Shown here: one piece after another, positions 27,487 through 36,040 of the stretch | Numbering within the stretch: the first letter of the stretch is position 1 | How the letters are laid out: each line of letters opens with the position of its first letter | Assembly: GCF_024296685.1 (NCBI RefSeq) | Contig: NZ_CP100763.1 | Coordinates: forward strand, 1,984,001 to 2,048,000 | Source: Natrinema marinum | GTDB lineage: Archaea; Halobacteriota; Halobacteria; Halobacteriales; Natrialbaceae | Direction: 5' to 3' | Length of the DNA: 64,000 bases | The notes under the pieces: model-generated | Databases searched by the model: none | Seen by the model: the letters and a program-made list of their open reading frames with translations, nothing else | Told to the model about the DNA's origin: nothing | Position numbers and translations under genes: made by a program

Positions 27487-27628
27487 GATCCGGGCTACGG
27501 ACGGGGTACTGATAAAATCTCGTCGACAAATCGGGGTCTCGAGGCGCCGCCGAGCGGCGCTCCGGCTCGATTCGACGGTTGGACGACAATCCTTTTTCCC
27601 GACCGAACCGTCGGTCGAATCAGACCGA

Positions 27629-27946
27629 ATGGTATCGCCGGTTTCGGGGGTCGTCGCACTGACGCTCGCCCAACAGCTCGAGCAGTCGATCAGTCTCGGT
27701 ATCTTCCTGCTGGCCGGAACGCTGGCGGCGCTCAGCCTGCTGGCGTGGCGACGGGAGCGCGACCGCCGCATGGGCGTCGTCGCCGTCGGCTATCTCATGT
27801 TCGCGGTCTACGGCGTCGTCGTCTTCCTCGAGTATTACCTCCTCCCGTACCTCTCCTTTCGGACCGTCGAGCTCATAGAACACGGCGCGGCCGCGCTCAT
27901 CCTCGTGGGACTGCTCGCCTTCTTCGTCGCGCTCTCCCGGGGCTGA
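27629..27946 (+). CDS. Small membrane protein paired with a winged-helix regulator
   Basis: This 105-residue protein has three predicted transmembrane helices: 'ISLGIFLLAGTLAALSLLAW', 'MGVVAVGYLMFAVYGVVVFL' and 'GAAALILVGLLAFFVAL'. It resembles the haloarchaeal small DUF7521-like membrane proteins that sit beside tandem winged-helix regulators; the exact family is not certain. It is separated from the regulator by 2 bases and is co-transcribed with it. Confidence 0.72.
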   Translation: MVSPVSGVVALTLAQQLEQSISLGIFLLAGTLAALSLLAWRRERDRRMGVVAVGYLMFAVYGVVVFLEYYLLPYLSFRTVELIEHGAAALILVGLLAFFVALSRG

Positions 27947-27948
27947 TC

Positions 27949-28488
27949 ATGACGGACGCCGATCCGGACCGCGAGCCGGAGCTCGAACTCCGGTCGCGGC
28001 GGGCGATCTACCAGCACGTCCGCGCCAATCCGGGTGTACACTTTCGCGGCCTGCTCGACGACCTCGAGTACGCCCAGGGAACGCTCCAGTATCACCTCCG
28101 CTGGCTGGAAAAACGCGGGCTGGTGGACGTGTCGGACGACGGGAAGTACACCCGGTACTATCCCGCGGAGGAGTTCGACGAGGCCGATCGGGCCGTGATG
28201 AACGCGTTGCGACGCGAGTACGCCCGCCGGATCGTCGCCCACCTCGCCGTCGAAGGGGCGCTGTCGACCGCCGAGCTGAGCGAGCGCCTCGACCGGTCGC
28301 CCTCGACGGTCTCGTGGCACCTCTCGAAGCTCGAGGAGGCCGACCTCGTGACCAAGGAACGGCAGGGACGCAGCGTCGCCTACGAGTTGCGCGATCCGGA
28401 GCGCGTCCAGTACCTCTACACGGTCCACCGGCGGACGTTCACCGACCGGGTCGTCGACCGGCTGTTCGACCTCTGGGACAGCTACTGA
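27949..28488 (+). CDS. Tandem winged-helix transcription regulator (ArsR/MarR-like)
   Basis: This 179-residue protein has two winged-helix domains. The first (~15-75) reads 'GVHFRGLLDDLEYAQGTLQ...HLRWLEKRGLVDV', and the second (~90-150) 'LSTAELSERLDRSPSTVSWHLSKLEEADLV'. This is the haloarchaeal double-wHTH architecture found next to three-helix membrane proteins. It probably binds DNA as a transcription factor; the membrane partner may sense a signal or sequester it. It converges with the ferric-reductase-like gene, whose stop immediately abuts its own. Confidence 0.82.
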   Translation: MTDADPDREPELELRSRRAIYQHVRANPGVHFRGLLDDLEYAQGTLQYHLRWLEKRGLVDVSDDGKYTRYYPAEEFDEADRAVMNALRREYARRIVAHLAVEGALSTAELSERLDRSPSTVSWHLSKLEEADLVTKERQGRSVAYELRDPERVQYLYTVHRRTFTDRVVDRLFDLWDSY

Positions 28489-29034
28489 CTACTGCTCCGC
28501 CGTCGCGGGCGTCGACAGCCGGCCGCTGTCCGCCAGCACGCGCAACAGCAGGACGTAGACGAGGAACACGACCGCCGGGCCGAAGACCGGCCGGATCAGT
28601 CCCGCGACGTCGGTCCCGACCGCGGCCGCGTGGACCGTGGCGAAGCCGAAGCCGCCGTAAGCGAACGCGTGGACGACCCGGGGGCCCCAAGGGCGCTCGA
28701 ACCGGCGCGCGTCCAGAAAGCCCAGGACCGCGACGACGAGCAACTGGAGCGCTCCGACGCCGACGACGACGCCGGCGAGCAGGTAAGTCGTCGAATACGC
28801 GGGCTGAGGGGCTGCCCCAGAGACGATGAACCACGTGTCGAGGACGCCGAGGACACCGTGGAGCAGCGTCACGAGCATGGCGAACACCGAGATTTCGATG
28901 TGGACCGAGCGGGCGAGGCGGTGGAGGGGACCGAACGACCGCGCACTGTAGAAGATCCCCGTCAGGACGGCCAGATACAACGCGGGATAGGCGACGAGCG
29001 CCGCCGCGCGGTCGAGATACCAGATAATCTCCAT
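28489..29034 (-). CDS. Ferric-reductase-like integral membrane protein
   Basis: This 181-residue protein has about five transmembrane helices. Paired histidines sit within or near helices ('HRLARSVHIEISVFAMLVTLLHGV' as two blocks, and 'VVHAFAYGGFGFATVHAAAV'), the spacing expected for two b-type hemes in ferric-reductase/YedZ-like domains. It is last in an operon with an ApbE flavinyltransferase and a TSP3-repeat protein, pointing to transmembrane electron transfer. Its ATG overlaps the TGA of the upstream gene by one base. Electron donor and acceptor are unknown. Confidence 0.72.
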   Translation of the reverse strand: MEIIWYLDRAAALVAYPALYLAVLTGIFYSARSFGPLHRLARSVHIEISVFAMLVTLLHGVLGVLDTWFIVSGAAPQPAYSTTYLLAGVVVGVGALQLLVVAVLGFLDARRFERPWGPRVVHAFAYGGFGFATVHAAAVGTDVAGLIRPVFGPAVVFLVYVLLLRVLADSGRLSTPATAEQ

Positions 29035-29321
29035 CACGAGGCCCCCGTCGTCGCGACGACGTCCGGACAGCCGTCGCCGTCCTGAAAGCCGTTCGTCGTC
29101 TCCGGACGCGTCGGGCAGCGGTCCGCGGCGTCGCGGATCCCGTCGCCGTCGTAATCCGCGGGCGCCTGTCTCGTCGCGACCGTCGAATCGACGAGATCCT
29201 TCTTCTCGCGGTCGACCGCCTGGGTCTCGCGCACGTCGGCGATCCCCCACGTGACCGGGAGCGCGAGGACGAAAAACACGATCGCGACGATCGCGATCGT
29301 CTGACTATGCGACGTGGGCAT
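29034..29321 (-). CDS. Membrane-anchored thrombospondin type 3-like protein
   Basis: This 95-residue protein has one N-terminal membrane helix ('IAIVAIVFFVLALPVTWGIA') followed by an exterior domain with 'DYDGDGIRDAADRCP' and 'GFQDGDGCPDV'. These Asp-rich DxDxDGxxD and Cys-containing motifs are TSP type 3 calcium-binding repeats. It overlaps apbE (17 bases) and the ferric-reductase-like gene (1 base), so translation is coupled. It may stabilise or dock the redox complex outside the cell. Confidence 0.72.
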   Translation of the reverse strand: MPTSHSQTIAIVAIVFFVLALPVTWGIADVRETQAVDREKKDLVDSTVATRQAPADYDGDGIRDAADRCPTRPETTNGFQDGDGCPDVVATTGAS

Positions 29322-30183
29322 CGAATCCCTCCGTCGCGTGGAAGATGCCGTCGTGGACCACGAACGCCTCGAGGTCGGGCCAGTCCGCCGCGAGCTCGAG
29401 CGCGTCCGACAGCGGCGCGGCGGCGAGCGTCGTCGCGAGCGCGTCGGCCTCCGTACAGTCCCGCTTCGCGATCACGGTGACCGACTCGTGGCGCGAGCCG
29501 CGCCGCTGCGTCGTCGGGTCGTAGACGTGGTCGACGCCGCCGCGCCGGCGACGGTAACCGCCGGACGTGGCGACGTTCCAGTCGGTCTCGAGGACCCTGA
29601 GCGGGCGGGCGTCCCCGTAGGGGCTCTCGACGGCGACCGGGCCGGTCGGCGGCGACATATCGCCGCCGCCGCTGACGAAACCGCGCCGGCCAGGACCCGC
29701 CGCCGCGGCGGCCGCGCGGTCGACGATGTACCCCTTCGCGAGGCCGTTGAGATCGAGTTCGACCTCGGCGTCGACGCGGTCGCCGTCGACGCCCACCGCC
29801 CCGTCCGAGTCGGTGTCGAACGACGCCGCGAGATCCGCTCGGTCACCGCGGAGGTACGCCTTCAGGTCGTGTTCGACCGCGCCCTGTCGGATATCGAAGA
29901 CGCCGCCGGTACGCTCGGCGTACTCGAGGCCGCGCCGGACGAGGCGGGCGACGTGTTCGTTCTCGACGCTGCCGGTCCGGTTGAGCCGCGCGACCGCGCT
30001 CTCGGGATCGAACGCGTCGAGTTCGGCCTCGAGCGACAGCGCGGTCCGCCGTGCGCGCTCGGCCGCGGCGTCGGCGCGGTAGCCGGTCGTCCGGACGACG
30101 AACTCCGTATCGCAACACCGGAAGGTCAGGCTCGCGTCACCGAGTCGCGTGCGGGCGGCGGTGAGGGTCTCCGCCAGGCTCAT
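29305..30183 (-). CDS. apbE: ApbE-like FAD:protein FMN transferase
   Basis: This 292-residue protein has the ApbE arrangement: 'FVVRTTGYRADAAAERA' early, 'LDAFDPESAVARLNRTG' (~residue 55), 'ELDLNGLAKGYIVDRA' (~residue 143) and 'FVSGGGDM' (~residue 170). It ends with an ATE-rich segment where the catalytic loop lies. ApbE attaches FMN to Thr/Ser of partner proteins. In this operon no flavin-acceptor protein of the FMN-bind type is obvious. It has no clear lipoprotein signal, so it may act in the cytoplasm. Confidence 0.83.
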   Translation of the reverse strand: MSLAETLTAARTRLGDASLTFRCCDTEFVVRTTGYRADAAAERARRTALSLEAELDAFDPESAVARLNRTGSVENEHVARLVRRGLEYAERTGGVFDIRQGAVEHDLKAYLRGDRADLAASFDTDSDGAVGVDGDRVDAEVELDLNGLAKGYIVDRAAAAAAGPGRRGFVSGGGDMSPPTGPVAVESPYGDARPLRVLETDWNVATSGGYRRRRGGVDHVYDPTTQRRGSRHESVTVIAKRDCTEADALATTLAAAPLSDALELAADWPDLEAFVVHDGIFHATEGFDAHVA

Positions 30184-30185
30184 AG

Positions 30186-30488
30186 CTAGTCGTCCTCCCG
30201 TTCGTCGCCGTACTCGTCTTCATCGTGTTCGTCCTCCTCGTAGTCGTCTTCCTCGTGGTCTTCGTACTCGTCCTCGTACTCACCGCCTTGCGTATCGACC
30301 GCCGGGGTGAAGTCCGCGTTCGGCGTCGGTGCGTCGCTCGCGAGCGGCGTCGACGTGGGCCCGTCGGTCGGCGCATCGCCGACGAGTCCGAGGCCGGGAG
30401 CCGCCAGCGCGAGCGCGACGACGGCGGTCAGCACCGCGCCGGCGAGCGTCAGCGAGACGAGTCTGTTGGTCGGGAGTGGTGCTCTCAT
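30186..30488 (-). CDS. Secreted or anchored protein with a Glu/Asp-rich tail
   Basis: This 100-residue protein has an N-terminal hydrophobic segment ('LVSLTLAGAVLTAVVALALA') and a Thr/Pro-rich linker. From ~residue 68 to the end it is an extreme run of Glu, Asp, Tyr and His. Such a tail could chelate metal ions (calcium or iron), in keeping with the redox genes behind it. It is separated from apbE by 2 bases and is the first gene of the four-gene unit. No family is recognised. Confidence 0.65.
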   Translation of the reverse strand: MRAPLPTNRLVSLTLAGAVLTAVVALALAAPGLGLVGDAPTDGPTSTPLASDAPTPNADFTPAVDTQGGEYEDEYEDHEEDDYEEDEHDEDEYGDEREDD

Positions 30489-30634
30489 GGGCACGTAGAG
30501 ATAGCCCAGAACCGTATCTATCGCTTCGCGTCCATCCGTCGAATGTTCGTCCAACCGTCGAATCGTCCCGCGCGAGCAGCCGGCCTCGACGCGCCGGCGA
30601 CGCTTCTATGCCGATCCCTCACGTACGAACGGCC

Positions 30635-31321
30635 ATGCTTTCCGGGCTGGCCTGGCTGGCGCTCGAGGCGAAATACCTCGAGCCGGCGAAGGCGTTCTAC
30701 GAGGAGGAATTGGGGCTGACCGTCCGCGAGCGCAGCGACGACGAGCTCGTCTTCGCGGCGGGCGAGACCGATCTGGTCCTCCGTCGTCCCGCCGGAGTCC
30801 CGCGCGGGGGTCTCCACACGCACTACGCGTTCTCGATCCCCGAGGCCGAGTACGACGACTGGTGGGACCGGCTCTCCGCGGACTACGACCTCGAGGAGGC
30901 GCGGTTCGGCCCCGCGCGGTCGCTATACCTCTACGATCCCGACGGCAACTGCGTCGAACTCGGCCAGCAGGACGTGGCCGGATCGGGGATCGACGGGATC
31001 TTCGAGGTCGTGCTCGAGGTCGAGGACCTCGACCGCGCGCAGGCGTTTTACGAGGCGCTGGGCTTCGAGACCGTCGACGAGGGCGACGACCGGAAGCGCG
31101 TGCGCCTCCACGGCCCGATGGCGCTCGAGCTGTGGGAGCCCCACCTGGGCATCGCCGACGCCCGCGGCGGCGTCCACGTCGACCTGGGATTCGAAACGGA
31201 CGAGCCGGCGGCCGCGCTCGAGGCGGTGCGCGATCGAGTGCGGGCCGTCGATCGGGAGACGGACGACGAGATCGTCGTGCGCGATCCGGACGGGCACTTC
31301 CTGACGTTCACGTCGCCGTAG
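30635..31321 (+). CDS. Glyoxalase/dioxygenase (VOC) family protein
   Basis: This 228-residue protein has two betaalphabetabetabeta VOC modules. The first begins 'LAWLALEAKYLEPAKAFYEE' and ends 'LYLYDPDGNCVEL'; the second begins 'IFEVVLEVEDLDRAQAFYEA' and ends 'IVVRDPDGHFLTF'. The DPDG-x-x-x-E/T pattern is typical of metal-dependent glyoxalase/dioxygenase folds, though the C-terminal Glu is kept only in module one. The ATG at 30635 is chosen by module position; 30608 would add nine residues. Substrate unknown. Confidence 0.8.
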   Translation: MLSGLAWLALEAKYLEPAKAFYEEELGLTVRERSDDELVFAAGETDLVLRRPAGVPRGGLHTHYAFSIPEAEYDDWWDRLSADYDLEEARFGPARSLYLYDPDGNCVELGQQDVAGSGIDGIFEVVLEVEDLDRAQAFYEALGFETVDEGDDRKRVRLHGPMALELWEPHLGIADARGGVHVDLGFETDEPAAALEAVRDRVRAVDRETDDEIVVRDPDGHFLTFTSP

Positions 31322-31561
31322 CAGCCGTCGCGAACGGAATTTCCCGTTCGACTGTCGCTTGGTCAGGTTCCGTGGTCCGTCGTTCGACGCTGCACGGCGA
31401 TACACGCGCCGCAGGCGTCGAACACCGACAGCTCGACGCCCAACTCGAGACGCAATTCGGCATCGAGGAGGAACGCTTCACAACGGATTTGTGCGACGAG
31501 AGTATCGCGGTTAGCGAAGGGGGTCGCACAGCCCTCCCAGAGAGAAGAATTTCAGAACCAT

Positions 31562-32998
31562 ATGAGAATCGGCCAGACGTCGTTCGTCGTCTTCGCCTCC
31601 AAGCTCGTCGGCTCGGCATTGGGGTTCGTCGCGACGCTGTACTTCGCACGTACGCTCGGTGCGACGGTCCTCGGCCACTACGCGATCGTCCTCGCGATCG
31701 TCGCGTGGCTCTCGCTCGGCGGCCAACTCGGAATCGCGTCGGCGGTCGTCAAACGGATCAGCGAGGGGCAGGAGCCGTCGGCGCATTTCACCGCTGGGAT
31801 GGTTATCGTCGCGGTGCTCGGACTGGGGCTTTCGCTGGGCGTACTCGCGTTCGGTGCCGTCGTGAACGGCTACGTCGGCGAGCGAGTCGCACCGTTCGTC
31901 GCAGTGCTCTTGTTGATCTCGTTGTCGTCCTCGCTCGTCACCGCCGCGCTTCAGGGAGAACGACTGGTCCACCTTTCCGGACTGCTCATGCCGATACAGA
32001 CCGGCTTCCGGAGCGTGGCCCAGATCGGACTCGTCCTCACCGGGTTCGGACTAGCGGGGATGCTCATCGGACACGCGATCGGCGCCTTCCTCGCCGTTCT
32101 CCTCGGAGCGGCGTTCCTCTCGGTCGACGTGACACGGCCGCGGAAACGCCACTTTCGGAGTCTGTTCGACTTCGCGAAGTTCTCGTGGCTCAGCGGGCTC
32201 AAATCCCGCTCGTTCAACGACGTCGACATCGTCGTGCTCGGTGCGCTCGTCCCCTCCGCGCTGGTGGGCGTCTATTCCGTCGCCTGGAGCATCGCGACGT
32301 TCCTCACGCTGTTCGACAGCGCGGTGAGTGCCACGCTGTTCCCCGAGCTGAGCCAGGCCGAAGCGTCAGCGGATCGCGATCGGATTTCGAGGTTGATCAC
32401 CGATTCGCTATCGTACGGCGGTCTGATCGTCATCCCCGGGCTCTTCGGTGGTGTCATCCTCGCCGACCGACTCCTTCGCCTGTACGGTGAGACGTTTACG
32501 CAAGGGACGGCCGTCCTCGGGCTCCTGATCCTCGCGGCCCTCATATACGGCTATCAGAAACAACTGATGAACGCCTTGAACGCGCTGGACCGACCCGATA
32601 TCGCGTTCCGAATCAATACGGTCTTCATCGTGCTGAACGCGTTACTGAACATTCTTCTCGTCTGGTGGACCGGCTGGGTCGGCGCTGCAGTCGCAACCGT
32701 CCTTTCCGCGTGTGTCGGATTGGTCCTCTCGTATCGGGCACTTCGGCAACTCGTTGCCTTCACGGTCCCCGCCGGCGAACTGGCGAGACAGTGCGCTGCT
32801 GCGGTGATGATGGCTGTCGTGGTTAAAACGGGCCGATCCCTCTTCGAAACATCCGATATCAGCCACAATGCCTTGATCGTCGTCTCCCTCGTTGCGGTCG
32901 GAGCACTCAGCTACTTTTTGACGCTGTTCGCGGTCTCCCCCCAGTTCCGAACGACTGTTACCGCTAACTCTCCGTCTTGGCTCCCGCTACGTTCCTGA
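31562..32998 (+). CDS. Oligosaccharide flippase, AglR/Wzx-like (GC-rich copy)
   Basis: This 478-residue protein has ~14 hydrophobic helices and the signatures 'YFARTLGATVLGHYAIVLAI', 'LSLGGQLGIASAVVKRISEG' and 'FSWLSGLKSRSFNDVDIVVL'. It is the same length as the flippase at 10530-11966 but follows the window's GC-rich codon use. In Haloferax, AglR belongs to the N-glycosylation gene set, and AglF, AglM and AglJ lie 6-13 kb away here, so this copy may serve the N-glycan while the island copy serves the imported glycan. That division is inference. Confidence 0.87.
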   Translation: MRIGQTSFVVFASKLVGSALGFVATLYFARTLGATVLGHYAIVLAIVAWLSLGGQLGIASAVVKRISEGQEPSAHFTAGMVIVAVLGLGLSLGVLAFGAVVNGYVGERVAPFVAVLLLISLSSSLVTAALQGERLVHLSGLLMPIQTGFRSVAQIGLVLTGFGLAGMLIGHAIGAFLAVLLGAAFLSVDVTRPRKRHFRSLFDFAKFSWLSGLKSRSFNDVDIVVLGALVPSALVGVYSVAWSIATFLTLFDSAVSATLFPELSQAEASADRDRISRLITDSLSYGGLIVIPGLFGGVILADRLLRLYGETFTQGTAVLGLLILAALIYGYQKQLMNALNALDRPDIAFRINTVFIVLNALLNILLVWWTGWVGAAVATVLSACVGLVLSYRALRQLVAFTVPAGELARQCAAAVMMAVVVKTGRSLFETSDISHNALIVVSLVAVGALSYFLTLFAVSPQFRTTVTANSPSWLPLRS

Positions 32999-33154
32999 TC
33001 GGGAGACAATACAGGTCACGAGAACGCTCTCGTCGAGCGGTCGCTCGGCGAGCGGTCCGTCGGTCCGTGCTAGTCGATTGAAGAGACAGTCCTCACGGAG
33101 AGAGGCTACCCTGAAACACTATTGTCGTCGCCGGTGAGAGACGCCAACTGCCAA

Positions 33155-34540
33155 ATGGTACGCGTGGCACTCGGGCCGATAGCAGAGCGGATAACGAGAC
33201 GGCGACTGCGTATCGTGTTTCTGACAGTGCTCGTGGTGAGCGGGGCGGGGATCGTCTACAGCGCGGTCGCCGACTCCACGGCCGGGAACACGGGGACAGT
33301 CCGCACCGTCCCGTCGACCGATAATCACACGGTCGTCACGCAGTCCGGCCGAATCGGGAACATCGTCGCGTATGCGCCGAACGGGAGCCGCATCTATTCG
33401 AACGACACCCACACGAAATACTACGACGTCGACCCCGTGGCGAACGCCTCAATGACCGTCGAGTACGCCGCGACGGACACGCTGTACGCGGAGAGTCCGC
33501 AGTGTCAGGATCCGCCCTGTGCTCGAAACGTCATCGAACGCGCGAACCTCTCGACGGGCGAGGTGACCGAGATCTACTCTCAGTACGTCTATCGAGAGAC
33601 CGCCGGCGAGTGGCACGACGCCGATCGGATCAACGACCGACACATCGTCGTCGCCGACATCGCCGCCGATCAGGTGTTCGCGGTCGACACAAAGACCGAG
33701 ATGATCGAGTGGACCTGGGACGCCCAGAGCGAGTTCCCCGTCTCCGGTGGCGGGCCCTACCCCGGCAACTGGGTCCACCTCAACGACGTGGAGTACATCG
33801 AACGGGGGCGGATGGCGGGCACCGTAATGGCCAGTCTGCGAAACCAGGATCAGGTCGTCTTCATCGACCCCGAGACCGGTATGCTCGAGGATTGGACGCT
33901 CGGCGCGGAAGACGACTACTCGATACTCAACGAGCAGCACAATCCGGACTATATCCCCGAAAGTCGGGGCGGGCCCGCCGTCGTCGTCGCCGACTCCGAG
34001 AACGGACGCGTCCAGGAGTTCCAGCGCCAAAACGGGACGTGGAACCGGAGCTGGGTCTGGTCAGACGCACAGATGCAGTGGCCCCGCGACGCCGACCGGT
34101 TGCCGGGCGGGAGCACGCTCATCGTCGACACCGACGGCGAGCGGGTGCTCGAGGTGAACGAATCCGGCGGTATCGTCTGGCAAGCCCGGTTCAAACATCC
34201 GTACGACGCCGAACGCCTCGAGACCGGCGACGAGAGCGCCGGCGGGCGAAGCGCGGCCGCGCTCGGCCTCGCGTCCCGCACGAGCAGCGCGGACGATCCG
34301 GGCGGCCGCGACATCGACCTCGGCCTCTTCGAGCCGATCGTCGACGGGTTCCGGGACCTCGTCCCGTCCCGCTTCGTCAACGCGCTCGTCCACGCCAGCC
34401 CGACGTGGCTGGGACCGTCCGACATCGGTCCGGTGATCGTCGCGCTCTCTACGGGGCTGCTCTGGGGAGCGGTCGAACTGGGATGGTTCCTTCGGGCTCG
34501 CGGCGTCGGCTTCCGCTCACCCATCTATCGAAACGACTAG
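33155..34540 (+). CDS. Arylsulfotransferase (ASST)-like membrane protein
   Basis: This 461-residue protein has an N-terminal membrane segment ('LRIVFLTVLVVSGAGIVYSA'), a large exterior beta-propeller-like domain and a C-terminal membrane helix ('VIVALSTGLLWGAVELGWFL'). The repeats 'GNWVHLNDVEYIERGRM', 'LNEQHNPDYI' and 'WPRDADRLPGGSTLIVDTDG' match the arylsulfotransferase family, with a conserved His in 'WVHLND' and 'NEQHNP'. It may transfer sulfate or have become a scaffold. It lies 156 bases after the flippase, hinting at modification of a flipped glycan. Confidence 0.72.
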   Translation: MVRVALGPIAERITRRRLRIVFLTVLVVSGAGIVYSAVADSTAGNTGTVRTVPSTDNHTVVTQSGRIGNIVAYAPNGSRIYSNDTHTKYYDVDPVANASMTVEYAATDTLYAESPQCQDPPCARNVIERANLSTGEVTEIYSQYVYRETAGEWHDADRINDRHIVVADIAADQVFAVDTKTEMIEWTWDAQSEFPVSGGGPYPGNWVHLNDVEYIERGRMAGTVMASLRNQDQVVFIDPETGMLEDWTLGAEDDYSILNEQHNPDYIPESRGGPAVVVADSENGRVQEFQRQNGTWNRSWVWSDAQMQWPRDADRLPGGSTLIVDTDGERVLEVNESGGIVWQARFKHPYDAERLETGDESAGGRSAAALGLASRTSSADDPGGRDIDLGLFEPIVDGFRDLVPSRFVNALVHASPTWLGPSDIGPVIVALSTGLLWGAVELGWFLRARGVGFRSPIYRND

Positions 34541-34563
34541 CGAGCGCCTCGCCGCCCACCGAC

Positions 34564-34854
34564 TCATAACCGTTCGGTACTCACGTCGACGCCCGGCGGC
34601 GTCACGAGCAGGAACCCCCGGAAGTGAACGAGGTTACCGCCCGACTCTTTGATATCGCGCGCGAAGCCGGAGGCCAGTTCGTTGACGTCGCCGTCGACGT
34701 TCAGGACGAGCACGTTTCCCTTGGAGATCGCTTCGAGCCACTCCTCGGCCGGCGTCTCCCCGTCGAGGACGCCGAGGACGATGCTCCCTTCGAGCTCGAG
34801 TTCGTCGTCGATGTGTTCCTCGACGGCCCGAAGGTCGAGGTCGAAATCGCTCAT
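34564..34854 (-). CDS. Conserved small haloarchaeal protein (DUF5779-like)
   Basis: This 96-residue acidic protein reads 'MSDFDLDLRAVEEHIDDEL', then 'NVLVLNVDGDVNELASGFAR' and ends 'LLVTPPGVDVSTERL'. The pattern is that of a haloarchaeal family of unknown function that I recall as DUF5779. A compact alpha/beta fold is likely. It converges with the ASST-like gene across 23 bases. Confidence 0.72.
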   Translation of the reverse strand: MSDFDLDLRAVEEHIDDELELEGSIVLGVLDGETPAEEWLEAISKGNVLVLNVDGDVNELASGFARDIKESGGNLVHFRGFLLVTPPGVDVSTERL

Positions 34855-35151
34855 ACGAGGTGGCTCGAACCGGGATTAGAAAAACGTTCGGCAACTTTTT
34901 GCGCTCCGGGCCAGTTTCGTTGGCCCTCGCAAAAGGTCGATCAAAAGCACTCCTCCCTCCGTTCCGGCCCCGAAGAGGCCTCCACATCGGTCGTCGGCCC
35001 GCTCGCTCACTGGCTCACGGTGGTTCGAGAGAGCAAAGCTCTCTCGTCATCACGAAACGTCTTCGGCGTTTCGAACGACTCCGCCGTTCGCCTTCCGGGC
35101 GCTTTGCGCCGCGCATTCGTTCGCTCGCGGAGATTATCGAATGCGGACCGA
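34855..35151. other. Intergenic region with consecutive hairpins
   Basis: About 300 bases without a supported gene contain at least four strong inverted repeats in a row: 34895-34936 (nested TTTTGCG/CGCAAAA and GGGCCA/TGGCCC), 35026-35046 (CGAGAGAGC/GCTCTCTCG, 3-base loop), 35053-35073 (CGAAACG/CGTTTCG) and 35072-35092 (CGAACG/CGTTCG). They may form cruciforms or a structured transcript. Confidence 0.6.
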
Positions 35152-35607
35152 TCAGTCCATCGGGAACTCCTTCTGGAACCCGCGGAACTCCGTCCGGTGG
35201 GCCTCCTCGTCGGAGAGGATCGTCACCGCCACGTCCTCCGTGACGGGATCGTTCGCCTCTGTCGCGGCCTCGATCAGCGACCGGTAGGTCTCGATGGCGT
35301 CCTCTTCGGCCTCGAGGACGCCCTCGATAACCGACTGGACGTCGGTCGTGTCTTCGGGCGGCTGGAGGCTGTGCTGTCTCGCCTCGAACGACTCGGAACC
35401 GGGCGGGGACTCGTCGAGCTGTTTCAGCCGGTCGCCGAGCATTCGGGCGTGGTCGAGCTCCTCCTGAATGTCCACCTCGAGGCTCTCTTTGACCTCCTCG
35501 GCGTGGATCCCGTCGAGGACGATCGCGTTCGAGAGGTAGTTCATCACGGTCTCGAGTTCGTCGTTGTACGCCTCGGTCAGTAGCCGAGTGACCTCGTCAG
35601 ATGTCAT
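35152..35607 (-). CDS. Ferritin-like (diiron-type) protein
   Basis: This 151-residue helical protein has the metal-ligand pattern of ferritin-like/rubrerythrin-like four-helix bundles: 'AYNDELETVMNYLSN' (E), 'DIQEELDHARML' (ExxH), 'LEAEEDAIETY' (E) and 'ILSDEEAHRTEF' (ExxH). It probably binds two iron atoms and acts in iron storage or peroxide defence. The ATG at 35607 is chosen since homology begins there; the longer start adds nine unrelated residues. It is monocistronic. Confidence 0.85.
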   Translation of the reverse strand: MTSDEVTRLLTEAYNDELETVMNYLSNAIVLDGIHAEEVKESLEVDIQEELDHARMLGDRLKQLDESPPGSESFEARQHSLQPPEDTTDVQSVIEGVLEAEEDAIETYRSLIEAATEANDPVTEDVAVTILSDEEAHRTEFRGFQKEFPMD

Positions 35608-35992
35608 GCGCGGTGGCGTACCACGACCCCGCATAAAATCCTGACACTCACATGTCCCACGTCGGCCGCCGGGGACGAGCGTCTCGACGGAAGCGGCGTC
35701 TCGAGCGCGCGATTCTCGACCGATCGGGGGAAGAACCGACCACTTGTCTCCGATATTCGACGAAACTGCACAATTTCGGTATCGATACGGTTTCGAAGAG
35801 TCGAGACCGACCGAACGGCCACTCTCGAGCGCGCGCCAGCGCTCGAACGAGCGAGTGCGGGTCGAATCGGGGGTGATCGCGCTGAAGTCAGGCAGTGACT
35901 ACTGCAGACGGCCGCGGTGATAAATACTGTATTAGGACGTACCCCGAACTAATAGGACGCTGCCGTCGTGCGATTTTCCACCGTTCACGAAC

Positions 35993-36005
35993 GATCATGA
36001 TGATC
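35993..36005. promoter_or_regulatory. Palindrome GATCATGATGATC, candidate operator
   Basis: A perfect 6-bp inverted repeat around a single central base lies ~36 bases upstream of the leuA-family TATA box. The position suits an activator or repressor site. No regulator gene is adjacent, so its function is inferred from position only. Confidence 0.35.
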
Positions 36006-36040
36006 AGACGGTCCGACTCTCAGTGAAGACAGCGTTAGCT

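Noticed and set aside
30862-32490. A 542-residue plus-strand frame overlapping the glyoxalase-like and flippase genes
   Set aside because: It is very Arg-rich and lies in the wrong frame of two well-supported genes.
34895-35092. CRISPR array
   Set aside because: The inverted repeats differ from each other and are not evenly spaced direct repeats. No cas gene is present anywhere in the window.
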